Shown here in pieces: positions 58,815 through 64,000 of a stretch of 64,000 nucleotides of DNA (the first letter of the stretch is position 1; each line of letters opens with the position of its first letter). Made by a program: the position numbers and the translations under genes. The DNA is from Hirundichthys speculiger (taxonomy: Eukaryota; Chordata; Actinopteri; Beloniformes; Exocoetidae), in assembly GCA_018398805.1 (NCBI GenBank), contig JAGFBZ010001954.1:32938-96937 (forward strand), given 5' to 3'. The notes below the pieces were generated by a model. That model made no database searches, had not been told where the DNA came from, and saw nothing but the letters and a program-made list of their open reading frames with translations.

Positions 58815-59507
58815 ATCCTGACAGCAAACATGGCGGACTCTTCATGCCCATGAGCGCGAAATACCCGGATGTAGAAATCAACTCCGAATGAGTGTTATTG
58901 TATTGACTCTCTGAAATAACTCCAGTTGCAGAGCTTTTTCAGCACTGCCAGTGTTACAGTAACTCTAAGATTTTTCAACTCAAAATTTTTAACACCAGAA
59001 ATTTTAACACAAATCAACACTTCCGATTTTGCTGTGTAGACGGAGCTGGCAGAGTCCAGACTAGTGAGGTGGTTTGGACCGCGGCAGAGAGGGGGTTGAG
59101 ACCCTCTCTGGCGCAGGAGCCACGGATGAGGACCGGCAGACGCCTCCCGGACTCCCCATCTGACTTCCCCGCACCCCTCCGCTCCAACCCCCGCCTCTGC
59201 AGCAGAGACGGAGATGGAGAGATGGAGAGAGCCGGACTTAAGTAAAGTTATAAAGACATTCACAGATTCGGCTTTCCGGGATCAATAAGTCTGAAGCCAC
59301 ACATCGTCAAAACACAAATGATGCCTCTATCACATCTTTATAGCATAGACTACCAGCTACAAGGACAAAATCCCCGATTTATACAAAAATAAGCAGTTCT
59401 GCGAGCTCGATGTAAAATATTGACGAAAATGCGCAGTCCGCAGCCGTGCCAGTGCCCAGGGACCGTCTGCAAATTGCAACAAAAGAAAAACACGCTGGAC
59501 ACAAAAA

Positions 59508-59908
59508 TCAATAACTCCACTGTTGTACAGTATACAGACGCCAAAACTTACTCCATCCATCAGAGTTCCCCTCATGGTCATACTACAACAAATATTATGT
59601 AACAAAAAGATTTGGCATAATTTTGGTGATTTTTTTAAATTATCATTAATCATTAATAACTTATATGATGATCAATAACTTCACTGTTTTACACTGCAGA
59701 CACTCAAAACCCACTACAAAATTCAGCAGTCTCCTTATGGTCATACTACAACAGCTGTTTTGAAAAAAAAAAGTTTGGTATAATTTTGGTGATTTTCTAA
59801 ATTATTATTCATCATTAATACCTTATATAATGATCAATAACTTCATTGTTTTACACTGAAGCGACGACTCCAAACTCACTACACACATCAAGAGTCTCCT
59901 TAAGGTCA
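59508..59908. repeat. ~162-bp tandem repeat in the foldback centre, 2.5 units
   Basis: Units begin CAATAACTYCAYTGTT at 59508, 59671 and about 59832. Each includes GGTCATACTACAACA and ATAATTTTGGTGATTT; the third is cut short. Confidence 0.8.
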
Positions 59909-59960
59909 TTGATCCCGGAAAGCCGAATCTGTGAATGTCTTTATAACTTTACTTAAGTCC

Positions 59961-60280
59961 TGCAGCCGTACGCGACCCCAGCGGCCTCTCTCCCTCCTTC
60001 TCGCCTCCGGCTCTCTGCATCTCCCCATCTCCGTCTCTGCTGCAGAAGCCAGATCAAACTCGAGATCTCGAGTTTGAAAGTCGAGATCTCGAGTTTGAAA
60101 GTCGAGATCTCGACTTTGAAAGTCGAGATCTCGACTTTGAAAGTGGATCATTAACGGATGAGACGGTTCAGGTCCACCCTCCCGCGGGGGCGCCTGCAGC
60201 CGTACGCTACCCCAGCGGCCTCTCTCCCTCCTTCTCGCCTCCGGCTCTCTCCATCTCTCCATCTCCGTCTCTGCTGCAGA
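59961..60280. repeat. Right foldback arm internal duplication and palindromic array
   Basis: An ~85-bp block beginning CTGCAGCCGTACGC occurs at 59961-60046 and again at 60196-60280. Between them (60057-60142) a ~22-bp unit, GAAAGTCGAGATCTCGA, is repeated about four times. Confidence 0.8.
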
Positions 60281-60659
60281 GGCGGGGGTTGGAGCGGAGG
60301 GGTGCGGGGAAGTCAGATGGGGAGTCCGGGAGGCGTCTGCCGGTCCTCATCCGTGGCTCCTGCGCCAGAGAGGGTCTCAACCCCCTCTCTGCCGCGGTCC
60401 AAACCACCTCACTAGTCTGGACTCTGCCAGCTCCGTCTACGCAGCCCCCCGGGGCGGTGGACTCTCCTTCTCTCTCCGGCAGCCGTTCCTCCGAGCAGCC
60501 GAGCGCACGCATTTCACAACTCAGCTGCATTGCAAATCAAACTCGAGATCTCGAGTTTGAAACTCGAGAAAAAAAAAAATTTCCTACATTTTCTCAAAAA
60601 AAATTTTTTTTTCCTATTTTTTTTTTCCTTTATGTCCCCTCCAGGGCTCCGTAGATAAT

Positions 60660-60664
60660 GGCAG

Positions 60665-60701
<37 letters not shown>

Positions 60702-60811
60702 TTAAGCCAAACAGTGGCAAGGAAAAATTCCATTTTAAGAGGAAGAAAAGAAGAACCTTGAGCAGGACCTGGATCATATGGGGAGACCTTCCTGCTGAAG
60801 GCCAGGAAGGT
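60660..60811 (-). mobile_element. Dispersed fish repeat, minus-strand copy, 5' part
   Basis: After an A-run (60668-60699) the sequence reads the complement of TTGCCACTGTTTGGCTTAAA and GATCCAGGTCCTGCTCAAGG, matching 47170-47290. It continues from 49272-49431 across the nested insertion. Confidence 0.8.
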
Positions 60812-60815
60812 CCCC

Positions 60816-60846
60816 CAGCATGGATGGATGGATGGATGGATGGAAG
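60816..60846. repeat. (GGAT)n microsatellite
   Basis: About seven ATGG/GGAT units adjoining the split dispersed repeat. Confidence 0.9.
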
Positions 60847-61074
60847 GAAATCAAGCAGTGTCAGTGGCAGGATCCAGGACAGAAGTGCAGTTCCTGGAGT
60901 GGCCAGTTGAGGTTGTGTGAACCCCGAGTTTAAATCTACAATACTGTAGAAGAAAAATGAGAGGACTATTCAACCCAAGGTCTATCACTAGGTCGTTGGA
61001 GACCAAACTGATGTGAATCGGTGCAGTTTTGAGTTCTAACTCACTATGTGTTTGCAGAAAAATTAGCAAGTGAA

Positions 61075-61148
61075 CAACTGAATCATAGGCAACTGGACTT
61101 AGATTTGTCTAAGTCTAAATCTAAGTCTAGTTGCCTATGATTCAATTG
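61075..61148. repeat. Long hairpin: 32-bp arms, 10-base loop
   Basis: The left arm 61075-61106 and right arm 61117-61148 are inverse complements at 30 of 32 positions, with core GAATCATAGGCAACT. The loop is GTCTAAGTCT. No TE termini or duplication are evident next to it. Confidence 0.9.
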
Positions 61149-61420
61149 TTACAAGAATGGAATTGACCTGGATAAATGAGAATATCCACAGACCAAGTAG
61201 AGCAAGTAGAGTTGAAAGAATAAAAAGCTATTTTACTCGTCATTCCGCTTAAGTAAAGGATTGGATTGGATCTCTGCAGATGGGGCGAGGTTGTTTTAAC
61301 TTTGAATAGGTACAAGAAGTGTATAAACTGCTTGTGCTGGAATGCCCTTCTGTTCTCAATCTTAAGTGTGTAATAATTGACTATTGAACAACAGAGATAC
61401 TTCTGTCAATAAACTCTAAA

Positions 61421-61508
61421 TGAGGAGCTGAGTTCATGGCCACTACTTTCCTAGAAGTGTCATTCTGATCCAGCTCAATGGAAGCAGTGGCCATGAACCT
61501 TTTCCTCA
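61421..61508. repeat. Second inverted repeat, ~30-bp arms
   Basis: TGAGGAGCTGAGTTCATGGC followed by CACTACTTTCC (61421-61451) pairs imperfectly with 61480-61508. The core GTTCATGGCCACT is perfect and the spacer is about 28 bases. Confidence 0.7.
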
Positions 61509-61556
61509 TTTTGCAACTATTGATAGTAATGTGTCTGACAATGACCCCGGTTTGTC

Positions 61557-62280
61557 TGCAGAGACCCTGACCACACTGTCACTTAAGTAGAATGACCTTC
61601 CTGTGCCTTGATAGAGGCTTAAAATAACAATTTATTATGACATCACTGCTTGCCCAAATGACAGTTATGCTTCAAACACAGACTGCTCTCACTCAAAAGT
61701 ACATTGAATTACCTTGTTCTGGTCCCTAACAACACTTTACACTCATTACAATGTAGCAACTAAACGAGGGCTGATTGAACTCTGGAATGCTCCTTTAATT
61801 TCTGTTGATTGGTGTGAAGTTAAAATGGCAGAGACCTGAAATCAATGCTGGCTAGGAATTAAATATTCCTTTTTGGTACACTTTTTGTGCACTCAAAGTT
61901 AAAATTGCCTTGGTTCCTCTGTAGGGACCCCATCCACAGTATCACATCAGTGAAATTATACTTTTGAGTCCTATCAGAGGATTAAAATTGGAATTTATTC
62001 TATATTTCTACTTGCCCTCTGGGCTAACATTAAATCTATATTGCTGCAAACATATATTCCATTCTGACTCCTATGACAGTTTACATTCATAGCTATTTAG
62101 CAATAGACTTTGGGTTGATTAAATTCTGGAATATTCCTTTAAGATGCCATTTGCACCATCGCTAGCTTAGCTGAGATTTAAAGTTGAAGGTGGTTTTAAA
62201 CCTATGTGTAGCATGAGAAAGTCACATGATCCCGTTGACTGTCTTTAATGCTTGTGGTGTAATCTGGAGCTCAATGTTAG
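61557..62280 (+). repeat. Diverged tandem duplication, ~350-bp unit
   Basis: Unit 1 (about 61557-61919) and unit 2 (about 61920-62280) share collinear motifs. CTGCAGAGACCCTGACCACA pairs with CTGTAGGGACCCCATCCACA. GAGGCTTAAAATAACAATTT pairs with GAGGATTAAAATTGGAATTT. GATTGAACTCTGGAATGCTC pairs with GATTAAATTCTGGAATATTC, both followed by CTTTAA. No coding frame. Confidence 0.6.
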
Positions 62281-63680
62281 CTTCATCTGAGCTACCGTGT
62301 CTTTGAAGTTTCACATCAACCACAAGAGGTCTGTTTTTATGGAAGATGGGTAAATGTTTTCAAGGGCCGAAGTAATTTTCTTAAAACAAGGAGACATCTC
62401 ACCTCACACTGGTTTTGATAATGTGTCCACTTATTTACTGTACACCCACGCAGGAGGCTGCATTCAAATTAAAGACGAACAGAAAAAACAGGTCGTACTT
62501 GTAGTGCATCAGTTATTCATCAGCATCTGTCACAGGCAGCCACTGAGCAGCTGGATGCAAGTAAGGATGACATAGGCAGGAGTATAATCTGGATAGATTT
62601 TTCTCTTATTCTAACAAAAACATTGTAAGATAAAGTGCACGTGCATGAGAACCAAGTGGCCATGTATCTGACCTCTAACAGCAACAACCCGCTAAATACC
62701 CACAGCCAGCCTTTTATCATTGCTGCCGTTACCAGGCCGAAACCATTAATTCCCCATGAGGGATGTTCCTTTTTTTGGTAACATCTTTAGAACAAAATCA
62801 AGACTTTTACATAGTGTTTAACATTTACAAATACAAAAACAAATTACCAAAAATTATATTTACAACATTGATTAAAAACACAACCCCATGACCAAACACC
62901 TCCAACCACACCTGATTCCCCCCACCCTTCTCATCCCTTGGTCTCTCCCGGAACCTTCAAATGCTGCTCAGGCCCCCAGGGAACACCCGAACACCCTGGA
63001 GAAACCAAGAGAAGGACATGTCCGTGAATCACAACCAACACTCAATGCACTCATAGTTAACTGCAGACATTTACAAATTCACCAGTAGTCTCACTTCCAT
63101 GAGATCACTTTGGTCTTTGCAGGCAGCTGCCAGTGAACACCTGATCAACTCTGCCACTTCTGTAGGACAGAACCACCTGCAAACAACTACAAACACTCAG
63201 TAAATACTAAATCATTAAGATCTCTGCAATTGTTTCTTCTGTCTGTGCATGTCTAAGTAGACTTCAAAGTGCAGAGTGACTAAAGTGCAAAAAGTGCTTA
63301 AGGTGCCCAAAGTTCCTCACCTTCACAAACATTTTTAACCTTACTAATAAAGAGCTCATTTGTTACGGGATAATTTCACAGTGTGGAAACATGCAGTTAA
63401 ATTCATGTTGTTTCTGCTGATAACTATTGGTTTCTTTGTTAAATTAGCAGCTCATCAAGGATATTGGGGTGCAGTTTCATGTCTTGTCTGTGTAACTTAA
63501 AATGCCCCTTAAAGTGTCAGTGGATGTCAGTAATTATTACTCAAGATCAATACAGACTACGGTGAGATACGATCATCATCGCAGCTCCCTTTCAAACCCA
63601 CTAATGATGACAGGATTCAATACATGTCCTTTACTTATTACAGTGAATAACATTATTTTTAGTGGATGTTAAATCAAGTT
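62281..63680. other. Nothing recognised
   Basis: Intron-like sequence; no gene or defined repeat seen. Confidence 0.4.
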
Positions 63681-64000
63681 TACACTTTATTGCCAAAAAT
63701 ATTCTCTCACCTGCCTTGACTCACATATGAGCTTTAGTTCATCCCATTCCTGGTCAATATGAAGTGGCTCCATCCTTTGCAGCTAGAGCAGCTTCAACTC
63801 TTCTGGGAAGGCTGTCCACAAGGTTTAGGAAGGTGTTTATGGAGATTTTTGATCATTCTTCCAGAAGAACATTTGTAAGGTCAAACACTGATGTTGGACC
63901 AGAAGGCCTGGCTCTCAGTCTCTGCTCTAATTCATCCCAAAGATCTTCTATCAGGTTGAGGTCAGGACTGTGCAGGCCAGTCAAGTTCATCCACACCAGA
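63681..64000 (-). mobile_element. Tc1-like element, 3' end, cut by window edge
   Basis: TACACTTTATTGCCAAAAAT followed by ATTCTCTCACC at 63681 is a Tc1-type terminal repeat with TA at the boundary. The element continues beyond the window, so its other end is not visible. Confidence 0.85.
63754..64000 (-). pseudogene. Tc1 transposase C-terminus, decayed
   Basis: The minus strand reads SGVDELDWPAQS, then after a short deletion PDLN(L)IEDLWDELEQRLR and RPSGPTSVFDLTNVLLEE. A TGA replaces the usual W of EEWSK. It continues SKISINTFLNLVDSLPRRVE... and ends near 63754. This is the end of the DDE domain, including the final catalytic E in the IEDLWDELE region. The frameshift and nonsense codon inactivate it. 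Confidence 0.85.

Larger units (their letters stand above)
49657..59036 (-). mobile_element. Nearly intact CMC/EnSpm-like transposon with two genes, 9.4 kb
   Basis: The left end is CACAGCAAAATCGCCAGTGT, and the complement of the right end is CACAGCAAAATCGGAAGTGT. TA is duplicated (49655-49656 and 59037-59038). The opposite foldback arm retains the empty site, which reads (as complement) CTGCGTAGACGG with a single TA. It encodes, on the minus strand, a nine-exon accessory gene and a zinc-finger transposase gene. The left end carries a subterminal repeat array. CACAG termini, a 2-bp duplication and a Tnp2-like DDE/D transposase fit the CMC (CACTA-Mirage-Chapaev) group. An hAT insertion at 57432-58814 interrupts the 5' region. 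Confidence 0.92.
49432..60653. mobile_element. Long-TIR foldback element, 6-bp TSD GATAAT
   Basis: It begins TACGGAGCCCTGGAGGGGAC and ends with the inverse GTCCCCTCCAGGGCTCCGTA. GATAAT lies directly outside both ends (49426-49431 and 60654-60659). The inverted arms are long: 49432-49654 plus 59039-59290 pairs with about 59910-60653, including the shared CTCGAGATCTCGAG palindrome. Removing the CMC insert and one TA leaves about 1.84 kb, with a short central region of tandem repeats and no gene. I cannot assign a superfamily from end sequence and a 6-bp duplication alone. The plus-strand relative at 47290-47310 shows the empty target. Confidence 0.85.

Noticed and set aside
60158..60530. Overlapping open frames of 85-121 codons in the foldback arm
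   Set aside because: GC-rich inverted-repeat DNA is open in several frames on both strands and duplicated in the other arm; no protein family.
1..64000. CRISPR array, bacterial operon or phage content
   Set aside because: Repeats are eukaryotic transposons and microsatellites; gene structure is spliced and no prokaryotic signals occur.

Overview
The window reads as teleost fish nuclear DNA, probably percomorph. It has an intron-rich vertebrate layout, a Shisa-family first coding exon with a GT donor, and many fish-type repeats: Rex3/RTE and L2/CR1-like LINEs, hAT MITEs, Tc1-like elements and CMC/EnSpm-like DNA transposons. There are no bacterial operons, rRNA genes, tRNA genes or CRISPR arrays that I could recognise.

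The only ordinary host gene I recognise is shisa9 (AMPA-receptor auxiliary subunit CKAMP44), whose first coding exon lies at 1004-1569 on the plus strand. I found no later Shisa9 exon, so the remaining ~62 kb is probably its first intron and/or flanking DNA, and it is heavily colonised by transposons.

Layout. 1-6 kb: shisa9 exon, a SINE-like fragment, an hAT MITE and a Rex3-like reverse-transcriptase relic. 9.5-17.3 kb: four hAT-type elements, one with a perfect 8-bp target duplication. 17.7-23.2 kb: a TA-flanked CMC-like element with a decayed zinc-finger gene and exons of a second domain. 27.8-31.2 kb: hAT inserted in hAT plus a third hAT, all with perfect 8-bp duplications. 32.6-33.4 kb: another hAT. 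34.2-34.7 kb: a polypurine tract. 37-40 kb: a minus-strand LINE with a long intact ORF. 43-47.5 kb: an hAT relic, a minisatellite and a deleted Tc1 element. 49.3-60.8 kb: a five-level nest of insertions. 61-62.3 kb: an unexplained long hairpin and a diverged tandem duplication. 63.7-64 kb: a Tc1-like element running off the end.

The most interesting object is the 9.4-kb element at 49657-59036. It has CACAG... termini, a TA target duplication, a dense subterminal repeat array and two tandem genes on the minus strand. One is a nine-exon gene (~527 codons) with a CIDE-N/PB1-like N-terminus, from a family seen as 'SAMD3-like' proteins in fish. Four bases downstream is a C2H2 zinc-finger plus Tnp2/CMC-type transposase gene of about 800 codons. 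All nine exon phases match, and the only lesions I see in the coding sequence are two single-base gains in homopolymer runs, so the element is nearly intact. It sits in a long-TIR foldback element (6-bp duplication), which sits in a dispersed repeat, and it has itself been hit by an hAT that carries a Harbinger-type MITE.
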